Origin: Lichenostomus cassidix
Taxonomy: Eukaryota > Chordata > Aves > Passeriformes > Meliphagidae
Direction of reading: 5' to 3'
NCBI GenBank assembly: GCA_008360975.2
Contig: CM039184.1
Coordinates: 40,141,297-40,205,296 of the forward strand
DNA length: 64,000 bases
The notes under the pieces are model-generated. The model had not been told where the DNA came from and searched no databases. It saw only the letters and a list, made by a program, of their open reading frames with translations. This document shows, one piece after another, positions 27,041 to 41,173 of the stretch (within the stretch, counting starts at the first letter, position 1; each line of letters begins with the position of its first letter). Position numbers and translations under genes: made by a program.

Positions 27041-30000
27041 TGTTCTTAAGAACTGAACCAGTCTGTCACCCTAAAAATGAAACAGTCAGTCCTTAGGATT
27101 TGCTTCTGGATGTAGCTTAGTAGCCCGAAACTCAGAGCAAGTAAAATTCTGGCAGTTTGAGATACTCTGTAATGTATATTTTTATGCATGAGCAATTTGT
27201 TTCCATGAAACCCTTCCTGGGCAAGATTTGATCTGACATCAAGCAGTCTGAATGAAATTCTGAACAAAATGTAGTCATCTTCAAGGATAGAAGTAGCAGG
27301 TGAAATATGAAAATGTGGTAAATTCATGTTTCTATATTTTGGGTAGGAAAGTATTTTTGATTTTTTTTTCTGCAAAACACTTAATTTAGTGGGTTTTATT
27401 TTAGAAGGAAAAATTGAAGTTCATTAAGAGTGAGGAAGAGCAAAAAAAATTCATAACTTGTAGTACTAAAATCTGGAATATTTTGTATAATTTGGACAAT
27501 GGAAAAAGATGAAAGCTCTGAGTACAGCAAAAAGGGAAAGATCTTGTTAGCTTTTAGCAGACTTATCTATGCACAGGTGTTTGTTCAAACTCCCTGCATA
27601 ACTTTACACTTAGATAAATGTAGTGATGTAATAGTCTGTGGGCCAAATCCCAGGCTGCCAAGGTAATTCACCTGGCTTGCACCCTGCTTTTGACCATCCA
27701 AGAATTTCTTGGAACGAGCTGCAGGCCAAATGCATATTCTGATGGTACCTGTTTTTTTGACAGAGTCTTGACCTTCTCTCCCTGCCAAAGACCAAAATTA
27801 AGTAGCAAAGGTTTTTGTGATCTGTGCAGTAAGAATATCTCTTCTTACAAGTGTTCTTCCCACTGTACCTACCTAGTAGCTTGTGACATGATGGGAGACA
27901 AACTGAGGAATATTATTCTGATCACCATAACTGGTAAATTTATTAGGAAGGTGGGTTCTCTTTTACTAAATTAAAACTGTGTTCACAGTAAGGGAATGTA
28001 CCTACAGAAAACTCTTGAGGTGGGGAAGGCATGGGGAATTTATATACATCTGACAATGGGATAACTAACATTAAAAACTTTCTGTTTAGACTGGAGTGTT
28101 ATTCTGAACCAGATTTTTAATCTGTTTCTAACCCAACAGAAATGTATTTGACTATCAGTGTCTGACTCGCACCACAAACTTGAAGCATTATTCTCAATCA
28201 GGATTTTAAAAAGTAGATGCCAGGGAAAGGGAAATTACATTAATGAAGATGAGAAGGAGCTTTAAGTCCAAGGAAGTTGCTACTGCCTTTCACCTTAGTC
28301 CATGCACTGAGCATGTATTGTTGGACATACATAAAGGCAAGGCCAGACAATAGGGAGCACTGAACCACAGGGGTGTAAATGAAATTTACACTGGATGATG
28401 ATCATGTATTGGAGTGACTGGAGAAATGATGCATTGAAAAACAAGTTTCATCTGATGCCTTGTAGCCGCATTTTTCCTCATGTCATGGAAGTGAATATTT
28501 AAAATATGAAGCATATGGGGTATTTAGTGAGAATTTCCAGCAGAAAATTTAAACTTTAAAAAACCCCAAAACCAACTGAAAGGGCTTTTTCAAAAAATTT
28601 TGCTCTTCAGGGAGTCTCTGAGTGTCAAGAAAGAAAGTCTGAATCAGCATTAAAATAATGGCTGATGAGGATATTGATGAGGGAAGTCAGGCTGATGAGG
28701 AAATCTAATTTCAGGCTGGGTCCAGAGATCTGGAATGTTCAGGATCAAGAATTTCTGCTGGAAATGTTTATTAATTTGCACAGGGAAGGATAGTTCCAGG
28801 ACAAGACATGGGAACAAACCCTGTGAGGGGTGCCCTAGGACAAGTTAGGTGCCTAGGATAATTCCACTTTGTGGAAGGCACAGGCTACTGTCCTAGGTGA
28901 CGCAAAAAAATTGAAGGAAGGCTGCTTCTCTCTATGTCTCCTCTGGTTTAGACCTGCTTTCCCCAAAAGACTGAAAGTCTGCTTTATGCTTAAGCTTAGT
29001 GAGAAATTTTGGAATAGAAAATACATAGACATGACCTTGAAAGTTAATGTTTGACAGCATCCCCAATTACTGTGAGGATTATCATGAAAAATTACTTTTA
29101 CTGAAATCCTTTGCAGTATTGTTTTTAAATAGGACTTTGTTAACTTTCCAGACATACTTTTCATATCCACCTGGCTTGTAATATTTTACTTGATAACACA
29201 TACTGAAATGTTTGTGAGGCTTATTAGGATCTTAGTTGGTTAGTTTCAAACAAACGCAACTAAATATTTATAAACCTTCTTGCTGCTAAAAAGGAAATGC
29301 TGCAATATATGCACCATAATACCATAGCTGCCTTGTTGGTCATCAGTTCTTTCTGTGGAAGTGTGTGCATTTCTTGAACATGCTGTAGCTCATCGCTATT
29401 CTATATTGGTGCAAATTCCTGAAAGTCAAGCAAGCATGCTTTTTAAACAGAATCCTTGGCAACAAGAAGAAAGGAAAAAAAATCCAAAGGGCTTATTTTT
29501 CTAAAGATTGACAGAGGCTACAAGTTGAGAGGTGAATCAAGGAAGCTGGATAATGTCCAGAAAGTGAGATTAAGAAGAAAGGAAAGAATCCTAGGCTCAG
29601 GCAGCAGAATGATAGAGTAATTTTCTAGGACTTAATAGCGTGACATCAGTGAGCCTTTTAGTTCTGTCTGCCAGTGTATTTATTTCCTTTCTAACTTAAG
29701 TTCAGTTTGTTTTACTTTTAGTTCTGTCCCCAGCAAAAGCATGAGTCACCTCTTGCAAATAGATCCATGTTCCAGAACAGTGCAAGTTTTTATACATGAA
29801 CTGAACAGTTTTCAAAGTCAGGAGAATGCAAAACAAACAAGTTCTTTAGAATATACTTGAGCTGCTGTTGATCACTAAATAGTTGCAGCCAGATCCTTTG
29901 CTGATGCAAATGGCTATAACCTCCATTGATTCCAACAGGGCTGTGTTGAGCCTTTACAATACAGTAAGGTAATGGGTAGAGAGCTGTTACCATCCCACAA

Positions 30001-31840
30001 TCAGGTTTTGTTGAAAAGGAATCTTGCAATGTTTTCTCTTGAGTGGCTGTATAGTACTGCTTGCAGCAGGCTTCAATAAATGCTGCTGAATAAATGAAAT
30101 TGTTTAAATTTTCCTCCCCTCAGTAAGTATTGTCAGCCTGGTCAGCACTGCCAGTCACTTGAAATAATGTTCTTCATTTACCAAAGCATCCATGAAGTTC
30201 TGGATCACCAGAACCCTGAGAAAAACGCTATTTCCTGTACTATTATTCCCAGGTCCACCATGAAGAGTCAATGGCTAATATCAGCTCAGAAGGGATGGAA
30301 CAGAAGATGTCTAGCTTTCGGACTGAAGACAAAACAAGTATTAGATTTCTTATGCGTGTGTTGGCTGCTTAGTGCTGTGTGGTAGAAAGGTCAGAGTTAA
30401 AAATTTGCTTTTGATGATGAAGACACTACATAATGGCTGCCCGTGAAAGAGTTCCATTATCAGTTCATTCAGAAGGAATAAAAGCATTTGGATGTAAAGA
30501 AAACTTTATAGTAAATATGTTTGCTTCTGTTGAAAAATCAGGTGTTTAAAGTTCAGTAATTTTTTTGGCTTTGCCAATACATAGGATTTTATTCAGTTAA
30601 ATGATCATATATTTCCGATATGTGCATCATTTGGGATATATAATAAGTATATTTGGAAGAGTGTCAAAATTAAACATGTCACTCATAATTTATTTGAATA
30701 TATTTGCTACCTAAGAAGATTTTAATTTTTTATTTTCACCTACATATATGTAATAAAAATCCAAGAGTCTTCTAATGCTATAACATTGATTTACATACAC
30801 TAATTTTATGGGTTTAGTATATACTATGTAGTCTCATTTTTCTTGTATTTTAGTTGAAATCTAAAATGATGAGAAAAATGACAGTGGAGGAAATCTTGCT
30901 CCCTCACCTTTTTATAGTGCACGGGTATTTACAGCAAGAAAATGGCAGTAGATTTTTTTTTTACTGATGTTGGCTTGCATGTTGTTAAATATTTAATTTA
31001 ATTTCTTTACTGATGACTTTGAAGACCTCTGCATGATGGACACTACAAGATAAAGAATGCTAATGAATCTTGGCATTTGTACTCAGAGCAATGTCTGCTG
31101 ATCAGAAGCTGCTCTAGGCAAAGTAACCTTGGTCCCAGCACTTCAGACAGAGTCAACACAAACCTCATTTCAGGACATTGACAGTATTAGCAGCTTTGGC
31201 TAATTAAATTCAGGCACTATATAACTTATTCCCTCTTCTAGTTCATATAGAGTTCTGCAGAGTGGCGAATACCACACTTCAGGTTACATTTCTAATTCTT
31301 ACCAACTGCCAGACATTGAAAGGGGTATTTATTTCTCCACTCTAGGCTACCAGTGCAATACAGATGGGGTACAACAAAAATTCCAGGGTCTGTTTGAGCA
31401 GATGTTAACATCTGAATTCAAATGAACCCTGTTCTTGCTGGAATAAGACCAACTACATTCACAATCTAAATTTGAGTGTACAGAGGTAGCTTGGCTCTCT
31501 GCACCAATTGATTTGAGTCTGCTGCAGTATTCCATAGTCTCCACTATCTCTGTTTAAATGCATGCTTAATAATGCTTAAAAGTATAAATAAATGCATTGG
31601 CATTGGCTGTTTCAGTTTCTCATCAGCACTGTGTAAAGATCTCAGTTAAGGCTCATGGCTTTCTAACAATATTATCAGCAAATATTTTTTTGTATCACAT
31701 ATAAAGTAAAGGGGAGCCTGAAATTTGCTTTCATTGTAAGTGGTACATTTGGTGCTTTCCTTTAATCAGACTCAGACTTGACCAAGTGAAAATGCCTTGA
31801 AAGGAAACTGGTGGCCTGGTCCCTTTGAAATAGATCGTGT
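27041..31840. other. Non-coding stretch, no gene seen
   Basis: AT-rich, especially near 30.55-30.85 kb. Open frames on both strands around 27.0-29.2 kb are short and lack splice-site support or domains. No tRNA or other RNA gene was recognised. Confidence 0.5.
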
Positions 31841-32490
31841 GAAGTCATAGTTGAAGATGGAGGAAGGACCTCTGAAGATTAGTCAGACCTCTGTGCAAAG
31901 GAAGGTCACCAGAGCAACTTGATATTAGCCATGTCCAGCCTAGTCTTGAATATCTCCAAGGATGGAAACTTTATAACCTCTGAAACTTATTCCAGTGTTT
32001 CATCACCCTAAGTAAAATTTTTTTGTTTAAACAATTTCCAGTATTACCATTTGTGTCCATGCCTCATCCTTTCTCTGGGTACTACTGAGATGAGTCTGGT
32101 ACAGAATCTACATCCTCCCATCAGATACTTCTCCAAGGCTGAATAATCATAGTACTTTCAAACTGTCATATGAAAAACACTCCAATCCTTTAATTGCTTT
32201 TACTGCCCTTGCTCTGGTATGTCTACGTCTGTTTTGTGCCCAGGGAGCCCAGATTGCACACAGTGGTCTCAGCAGTGCTGAGTGCAGGGAGAGAGAACTG
32301 CCTCCATCAGCCTGCTGGCTAATGCAACTCAAGATATTGGCATGTTTGGCTGCACAGGTTGGGTTCATCTTGTTTTCCATGAAGATCTCCAGGTTTTCAT
32401 TCAAATGCACCCCTGTGTGCTTGGATACTTGGGGTTATTCCTCCTCAGGCAAAGGATTTTTGCACATCCCTTGGATTATCAGGATTACCC
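31841..32490 (-). mobile_element. CR1 LINE 3'-end fragment
   Basis: The plus strand is the reverse complement of a CR1 3' region over about 650 bp. It begins with the complement of the CR1 3' end (sense 'ggtctgactaatcttcagag' near 31890). It continues through 'catgtccagcctagtcttga', 'ctgagatgagtctggtacag', 'cagatacttctccaaggctg' and 'gggagcccagattgcacaca', to 'ggggttattcctcctcaggc'. This is the longest CR1 copy in the window. It is 5'-truncated and diverged. Overlapping short open frames at 32.1-32.5 kb are incidental. Confidence 0.85.
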
Positions 32491-34621
32491 TTAAAAAGTA
32501 TTTCTGCTGAAAGTCTCTGTTTTTCTTAGAGATTACATAAAGCTTCAATAGCAAAATGGTTTGGATTTTGGCAGGACTATGGGAATCAGCAAAACAAATC
32601 GTGACCTTGCCAACTCTAAATGCTGCAACCTTAAATCAAACTCGTGGGTGAGTAGAGATGTAAAATGCATTTATATAGACAGCCACTTTATCCTAATTTC
32701 ACTGCATATTTCCCTATTATTTTCTATTAAATGCAGTTTGCAAGTGAGGGCTGGTTCTTTTGCACAAAGTGCCTCTTCCAGATTTTATTTTCCAAAACTA
32801 CTTGTACAGAGCTGCAAGTGAGTGGCACTGGTGGTATGTACTGTTGGAATCTTGCCTTGACCCTGCCAAAATCCATTCAAGCAATGATCTTTGAATACTT
32901 TGCAAACCACATGATGGGCTTTTGGCTTCTGCAAAGGTTATGTTTATCCAAAACCACCCTTAAAATTTGGTCCAAAAACTCCCAAATGTCTTGTTTTGGA
33001 TATCTAAAATCAGCTTCTTATGATTGCTTTGTTTTTTCATGCAGCTGTTGATCATGAGCTTAGGCTATGCTTCCAGTCTGAATTATTAGTTGTAATGCCA
33101 CTCTTCTCCTATCCTTGCTGGCCATGCATGTTCATGCATCTATAAAGATATTTTCCCTTTTACTAATGCTTGATACAGGGTAGTATAATAGTCAGAAGTG
33201 AAAGCCTTCTTTGCTGTATGTCATTGCAAGAGCATTTGTAGTATCAAAACGAAAGTTAAAGAGCTTAAAAGCAAGCTAGTTAAGCAGGTTGCATTTGCCA
33301 CAACATATGTATTTGTTGCAATGACAGATTTGCAGAGAGCTCTTGAGTAGTTGGGGAAGACTTAACATGGCTCCATTGCTATCAAGAAATCACATGACTG
33401 TTCTTATCTCAGGGCCCTAAATTCTTTTCAGTGCATTGACAAAAGCATGATAACTTCATTAAGCAGCTAAGCTGTGGAAAACCTTGCTGATCAATTAAGA
33501 ATAATGAAGTCCAAAAAACTCTGTATAATACTGTACAAGCTGCAAAAAAAAATTGATTGTTGTCTGCAGGCAAATGTGGTCTCAAACCTCTGCGAAAGCA
33601 TCTGAGATATTCTAAAATAAAAACAAACAATGGTGCCAAGAAAATTGAAATGTTCAAGCAGCAGTTTAGATGCAGAGGAAGACACTTTTGCATTTTTAAC
33701 CAGTTAATGGGCTATATTTACTTAAGTTATAAGTAAAGAGAATGAGGCTGTTTTTACAGCATAAGGCTTATTGTGATGATTTTTCAGAGGACTAACTTAA
33801 AGTTGCTGTGCTTTGAAGTTAAGGGTCTGTAACTCCACCCCCTAAATGGTCTGTGGTTGTAGAAGGGTTCTTCACAGCACGATGAGGTTGATAGTGAAAA
33901 GAGGTGGTGACAGGTTGTCTTTTAGCATCGTAGAGACTTGCCAGGGATGACTGAACTCATTCCTCACCACACTCGTCGGTACTAGAAAGGTTCCCTGCTC
34001 CTGGTGCTTGCAGGTCAGTGCAGCGAGGCAGCACTTCCATACACTCTGCAGTGTCCTGAACCTTCTTTCCATTAGGCATGCTCCTTGAGCTTCAGCACAG
34101 GAGCCTATCTTCCACTCTCTTTCCAAAGCATTCAGCTTCAGTCTGTGTAGGAGAAACAAACATAATAGCTCATACAAGAAGTAAAGTACATCCAGAGCAA
34201 AACATTCCCACAAAACGTCAAACCCTGGAAGAGGATACAACTGTATGTGTAGGTTGAAGTAAATAAAAAAGACTTATATCCAACTGTGCCTTTAGTGCCC
34301 AGCTTGTTTGTTTGTCTCTTTTACTGAAACTGAATATCCACTGCAGTGCATTAGCCTTCCCATTCAATACTATTTCACTGGAGCTAAGTGAACACTTCTG
34401 CCATAATTTTTGTGCATTCTTTAAAGAAACATTTGAAAGTACTTTCATAGGGGTGAGTGATTTAAGCCGGTAGCGTAATGACTTCCCATGACTAAATTAG
34501 TGAATTTATTATGCAGTGAAATAAGGAACATAATGTGAATACTGAAGTGTCACAGTCAAATTCTACTTCTGCTCAGTTCCAGTTACAAGAGCAGGCTTTG
34601 TATTAGAGTACTGAATAATAA

Positions 34622-34693
34622 CTGTGTGCTGGGGAATGCCAGCACACAGATGCAGGGCACTGCATCAAGAGCTGCCCTCCACTTGATGCAGTG
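34622..34693. repeat. Cluster of perfect inverted repeats
   Basis: Three overlapping perfect stems lie within 72 bp. CTGTGTGCTGG (34622-34632) pairs with CCAGCACACAG (34639-34649): 11 bp with a 6-nt loop. GATGCAG (34649-34655) can pair with CTGCATC (34660-34666): 7 bp with a 4-nt loop. CACTGCATCAAG (34658-34669) pairs with CTTGATGCAGTG (34682-34693): 12 bp with a 12-nt loop. The second and third stems exclude each other. This could be a structured RNA, a protein-binding palindrome set or a decayed transposon end; nothing in the sequence decides. Confidence 0.8.
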
Positions 34694-37600
34694 TCATCAC
34701 TATTTCCTATTTCACAGCTATAAGTCTGCCTTTTATCTTGGCACATAAACATTTTACAGACTTTCATTATTTATGTTTATCACAGCCCTTATGCTTTTGC
34801 ATAAATCATTAAGATTGATTTTTAATGTGACCTAGATATACAGAATCTCATTGTACATTGTAAGAAATTTCAAGTTAGATTCCTCTTTCATGAATACCTG
34901 TATTCATAAGCCACACGAATATAACCTTGATGCTTGTCACACTCATTGCTTTCATGTTTCCAAAGACAAGTTTGGAAAGGTATGCATGAGAAACCTACTG
35001 CTGAGACCTGGGGTAGCAAGTTTCCCATAGCATTCCTAGAATAACAGAGGAAGAAATATGCAAATCACTTCAAACCCAGACACTTTGGACACAGCTTACA
35101 AATTAGTCTTTTTGGCATAAATCCTAGTTCAATAGCTTGATTATTCAACTGTAGTTTTGCTCTCCTGCTACAAAAGGAAGGAATTTCAAGCACGTTGTTT
35201 GTGAGCTGCTTACAAGCCCTCCCCTATGAACCCTGGACCTTTTTCTTAACTGCAGCAAAGCAGGCTGAGAACATACCACAGAGCAGTGTGCTGGAATAGT
35301 TTTTAAATGTTAATGAATAATATGATCACTTTATTAGAGGACCCTTCTGTGATGTGTTTCCAGGCACTGTTCAGGAATGTATTTATGCACACAATGTCTT
35401 ATTTGCTTAAGAGAACAAATAATTTTTTTGATATCCTTTGACCTTCCCCCACACTCCCCCTTTTCAACTTTTTGAGTTGTTGATGTAAAACTTCCGTGAA
35501 ACAGAGCAGGGTAACTGGAAGAGAACACAGTTCTAATGTCTGCTGAAAGTATTTTTAAAGACTCACAATTTATTCTGTATCCAAATGATTAAGGAGATCC
35601 TGTCTATGCAGAAGCATTAATCACTCCTTCAATTATGTCCCTGAACTGCTTCAAGAGCTCTGCTATCTTATTTCTTCATCTCATATTACATGTGACAGGA
35701 ATGAAAAGTGTCTGTAAAAAAGAAATGTGCACTACTTCCTATTCTAAATCCTGGTATACATAAAACCACAATCCTACTTATATCTGGCATTATAAATCTG
35801 GATAAGATTCTCACTTGTGGAAAGAATACAACAACAATGATGGGAATAATTCAGGCATTTCTCTTTAAAGCAGTTTGACAACTTGAAAAAATGTGCTGTA
35901 AATTAAAACGGCTCATCCAAGCAGCTGTAAATTGCATGACTAGCACTTACTCAGCAAATGACTTCCTGTGGACCTCACTGACCTTGTCAATATTGTGAGG
36001 GACATAGCTTCAGATGGAGAGAAATTGCTTTTGAATAGTTGCTCTGAGAATGTACAAACAAGCATCTCTGTAACAGCAGGCAAGAGATAAAAACACATGA
36101 GAATTTTTAAAGCATAGAAAGAATATATGATGATTTCTGTATATTTGGTGTTCTTGATCGACAGCTTTCTTGCTTGTCTCACTGTTTTGTGTTTAAAGCT
36201 AAAATTTTAAGAATCATTCTTACAAAAAAAATTCTCAGCTTCTTTGGAGAGAAGGTTATTCATTAGCTGTCATATTTATGTAACAGCTTCCAGTTGTCAA
36301 CTTAATTGGACTAACATGCAAAATAAGTCTTTCTTAGCCCCACATTTTACTCCTGATGTAAGGTCAATTTCAAGCCCAGCTGAGTTTTTCTGAGAATCTA
36401 AATTATGTGTGTGTCATGGTTGCAGTTGGCAATACTGGCAAGATGTGCTGCTCTGCAGTAGATTCCTTTTTCTGCTTGTTTAACTTGCAGTAAATATGAC
36501 CAATTGAAAAGACATTATTTTAAGACATAATACTCACATTAGATTTGAGACCCTGATTCTGCAAAATTTATCCTTTTATTTTCTCCTAATAACTGTTTGT
36601 AACAAAAACTTATCCAGGTAACATCCTGGACAATTAAAATAAGATTTGATCCTCTTTATTTTTAAAGAGTTTATTTGTAAGTAGTTTGTCCCCCTCCATA
36701 ATTTCTTAATTTTTTTTTTTTATTTGCAATTCACCTGTCAACGTGTCTTCAAGGTAGACAAGTTACAGAAGTGTTCTGTGAACTGTCTTTCTTCTTGACA
36801 GAGGAGATTTTATTGGCAATTTGAAAGATTTGTTTTCTGTTACATATGGTTTCCTGAGTATTTACTGTAATGGCTGTAGTAGCAGAAATTGCTTGGAAGT
36901 TAGACAGTGCAGCTCAGGGAAGCCCCATTTGATTCGGGCAGTATTGCTGTGTGCTTTGGTAAGTCCAACTATTGTGACTTTTAGACAAGACAGCTCAATG
37001 CTGTTGCATACCTTGAGGTGTCCCTGGACTATAGGACTTGCAAGGACTGTAGAACTTGCACTCTGGATCTTTTGCAGATTTTTTTTCACATTTCAAACTT
37101 GAATCTTTCAACCAGAACTAACACTGTGATAATGTCCAGAATTTAAGCCTGCCAGGCACTATATAAATTCTGATACTCTGTGCGGAAGGACTTAATTCAC
37201 ACAATACCCAACAGCCTGTAGCAGTAATTTCAATGGAACAAGAGAGAATGGAGAAAATAGCAATACAATAATCTGCTTCAGTAAGCTGTTAAGGCCTCAG
37301 GTTCCATGGTCAGTTCACAGGTGGGAAAAATCTCATGGGAGGAACTGATTTGGAAACTGGTTTGATTCCAGGCTGTTCATGCCTTACTGCATGCACAAGT
37401 AAAGCTGATAATATGCAATACATTCTATCTGCAGATGCCCGTGTTTTCTCTAAAAATGAAACATTTCATATCCACCTATAGGATAGAGGAAATAATAAAA
37501 GAGTAGTAAAATAGTCGGTCCAGGCTTACACTGTAGGACAATATCCATGGAGAGAACTGCTTATGATCTGCATACTATTTTCAACACATTTTGCTCTTAC

Positions 37601-39289
37601 CCTTATCTCCAACAAAACTAATAACAGGACTTTCTATTGACATTTTTTGCAACAGAAGTATTATATCTAAATTATTCATCACTTCTGCCTTCAATTAATG
37701 TCTTCTTAGATACAGAAACCTTATTGAAATTTAAGTGCAAAAATGTTCCACTACCTATACTGCCAATTCAAAACACCTTATCATTACCATGTATGAATAG
37801 ATTTCATAGATGGCTTTCATGAGCAGTGTAAAAGTCTAGATTCCAATTCTAAGTATCCCAACATTGTGAATTTTCACATTTGGTGTTCAGATCTGCCTGC
37901 TTCTACGAATTAGCACAAGAATTCAGAAAGGAAAACAGGTCAAAGGCATTTATTAAGGCATATATCCTTGTGGCAGTAAGTAAAGTAAGATAATAGGAGA
38001 GACACTTAGCTGAATCAGGAGAGAAATTCTCAGGTGCTTTGTCCATTGCCAAAAAAACCAAGTGTTCGCAACTTTCTGGTTTGGTGCTTTGTTGTTGTTA
38101 TTGTTGTTTATTTGTTTTTTCATAATTGTAATTAATCCATCACCAGTAACTCATATGAGTAGTTTGTGGGCAGTCTTGGGGAAGGTTAAGGCTTGTATTT
38201 TAGGAATAATAAGCCATGATTTTTAGGTATCTCAGCACTAATGATGACTCATCATAATGACACACCTCTGAATTTTACAGGACACAGTCTGTTATAGAAC
38301 TGTTAAAGTGCAGTTCTGTCCATATGTTACTCCTTATGTTATTTGGACAAAATTCTGGGAAATTCAGTAGCAGCAGCAGGCAGCTTATGAGTAGTGATTG
38401 CAATACACATACCAGATTCTATAGGCTGTGGTCTTGGCTTTTCTTTTTATGGAGCTGAATAAAATTCTTCATTCTATGTGTATTAAATGTTCGGTTATTA
38501 AGGACAAGACTGTGGAATTTCTCATAATTCTAGATTTAGTTCAATAAATTGAGTCGTGCCAGCCATGAAGCCCTGATTCTGAACTAGTTGCAGGAGCAGT
38601 CTTTAGATTACACGTTTTCTGTGAGGAACTGTGGACTGCATAAGCAACTTAAAAGGTTTGTATGGATTTCTAAACAGAAAACAACCGGTTCGTTTGCATT
38701 TTGCAGAAAGTTACTGCTGACATCTAGTGGTCTTTGAGAGCACTAAACCCTGACAAATTTGACACCTTCATGAGTAAGAGCAAATGTTAGCCTGATATTT
38801 TGATTTTATTTCAAAATAATAAAACGTGACATTTCCTGTTATAAACGGCTTTCTTTGGGAGGGTGGGGTGGAATAGTGCCAACAGCATCAAATGCAGCTC
38901 TATGCTTTTGAAATGATTTTACTCTCTTAGACAGAAAGGATGATTTAATGCATTTCTCATAACTTTCTTACAATTAAACTACCTAAAATTTAATATTTCT
39001 CATAGTTCCATTATTAGGTCAGTTGCTAAATAATACAGAGCAAAACAGTTTTTACAGTATTCTGGATCCATTATTTTTGTATCAGTCTATTTTTATTTTA
39101 ATTTTTAGGTGTAATAAAGCAGTGACTAATAGTTTCAGGTCTCAAAACCTTAAGGAATTTCAATGAACTTACTCAGTATTTGCATATGTCTTTGGCCGTG
39201 TAGTACTATATGGGATCACATTTGCTGTCTTTGCTGCCTCCGATGGTTTCTCCAAATGAAAAGTTCATTTTTTGTTTCAGGGATTTTAC

Positions 39290-39395
39290 TTTGAGGTTTT
39301 GGTTTGTTTGGGTGTTTTTGGTTTGGGTTTTTTTTGTTTGTGTTTTGTTGCTTTTTTTATTGTTGGTTGTTCTTTTGTTTTTGTTTTTTTTAATA
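39290..39395. repeat. T/G-rich low-complexity tract
   Basis: Runs of GTTTT, GTTTTTTT and TTG units on the plus strand. Overlapping open frames read as strings of F, V and L and are artefacts of this composition. Confidence 0.85.
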
Positions 39396-41173
39396 CTGTT
39401 AACACAAGGAATTCAAATCAGAAGAGATGCATAGAACACAGTGTCTGTTTACAAAGTACAGTAAGGGAGATCACTTCCAAAGTAGATTCTTAGAAGTTAG
39501 AGAAACTTCAGTTATATAGTTTGGGGGATACAAATAACTGTTTTGAGACACTCTGGCTCGTGCTATATACACATGTAGCTGTTTTTATTATAGGTACAGA
39601 TATTAGGTATGTAGATTAAAGATGCTGAACTTTAGTTGAAGATAAATTAATTTGATTTATGGCCATGTTCACGTAGATAGACGACCCTGATTTTACAAAG
39701 GCTTTCCCAGTGCGATCAGGAGCAGCCTGGCATGAAGAACATAATACAACACTAACTTGTGTGGTGTAATTCAAAGGAAAAATTAATGTGAGGTCACTTT
39801 TAGGCAACACAGCCTATGTACTTTATTTCTCCAACATGGATTTTACTTTATGCTTGACATAGTCATGGATGCTGAACTGAAGTAGGTTACTTAGATATAC
39901 TGAGATTTCATTTCTCACCTAAATTCTATTTGTCTAAAAAGTTGGAGCTTTAATTAGAGAGATGCATATGATGGCAGAATTATAATTGTAGACCTAATCG
40001 TTGGACAATTAATAAAAAATTCCTGATGAGTTTTGCTTAATCAATTAGCCAGTATCAGGACAAAGATGTAAAATGCTCCTACTGCCTAATACAAGACCTT
40101 TAGAAGGTCAGCTTGTGTTGTAAATTTAAATTGTCAATGATCTTTGCATGCAAATCCTATTTTCACCTGTGTACATGAACAGAAACAGTACAAACATGGC
40201 AGCCCAACATTGTAAAGAAACTGCACTAAGGTTGAAGGAATCAAAAAAAGCAGTATTCCAAACGGATGGGCTCCATGGAAGCTAGAATATAGGCATGGTG
40301 TTTTGGCTAAATACAAGTTCTGTGTTTACTGTCCTCTTCAGTAGTGATGTAAGCGCAATGAACTGCAGGCTGGTGAAACCCACCAAATCCTTCTCAAATC
40401 TTTCAGCATGCAAGACACATACAGAAACTGCTATTTCAGAAGCTTCTAGACAGTCCAGAAAGCACTACTTGGGAAGTTCTCTTTTTTTTTTTTTCACTGT
40501 GATATTGCTACTACAGACTGTAATGCTATACCATTTACATGACAGATTTTCACAGAACTTTTTAATGCTCTTCTCATAATTTCCTGTTGCTGTCTGTCCC
40601 TTTACATTTGCTTTCTCCTTAAGCAGCTTCCAAGGGAGTAGCCCTGCTTTCATTATCCAATAAGCAGAAGACAGAATTGAAACCTTAACAAAAAAATAAT
40701 AAACTAAATCTGTGGCTAGAGAAGTTTTTCTGGCTATGGCTATCTTCACATCCAGAAAAATATCAGAGTGATTGTTTTTACTTGTTTTCTATTGATCAAA
40801 CGACAAGAAGCCTATAAACTTGTCTTTAAAAGACAGTTTTCGACTGTGAGTGACATTATTATAGCCAGTAGATTAACAAGCTACATGTTAACATTTTCCT
40901 TTTTGGAGAAATAGAATACAGGGATTCTAAAATCTCACACTCTTTTAAAATAGCTTTAGTTTTTTGAAAACGTAGTACCTTAATCTCTGTTTTGTTGAGG
41001 AACCCAGCAATTCAAATAAGTATATGGTGTAATATATGTAAACCATAAGCAAGCTATTGGTTGACAGGAGTCAACGTCTTGCTTCATTTGACATTTTTTC
41101 TAATAATTCTTTGCCCTGCACATATTACACACAGTCCTATAACAAATTTTCTTATTGCAGGATGCAACCATGG

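Larger units (their letters stand above)
32491..41168. other. Non-coding stretch; hairpin cluster inside
   Basis: AT-rich sequence without a convincing gene. Slightly more GC-rich DNA at 33.84-34.25 kb carries a minus-strand open frame of about 122 codons, but I could not pair it with good splice sites. T/G-rich simple sequence lies at 39.29-39.39 kb and poly-T at 40.48-40.50 kb. The inverted-repeat cluster at 34.62-34.69 kb is listed separately. Confidence 0.5.

Noticed and set aside
33872..34240. 122-codon minus-strand open frame in slightly GC-richer DNA
   Set aside because: An acceptor-like 'ctcctacacag' lies within it, but I found no matching good donor and recognise no domain.
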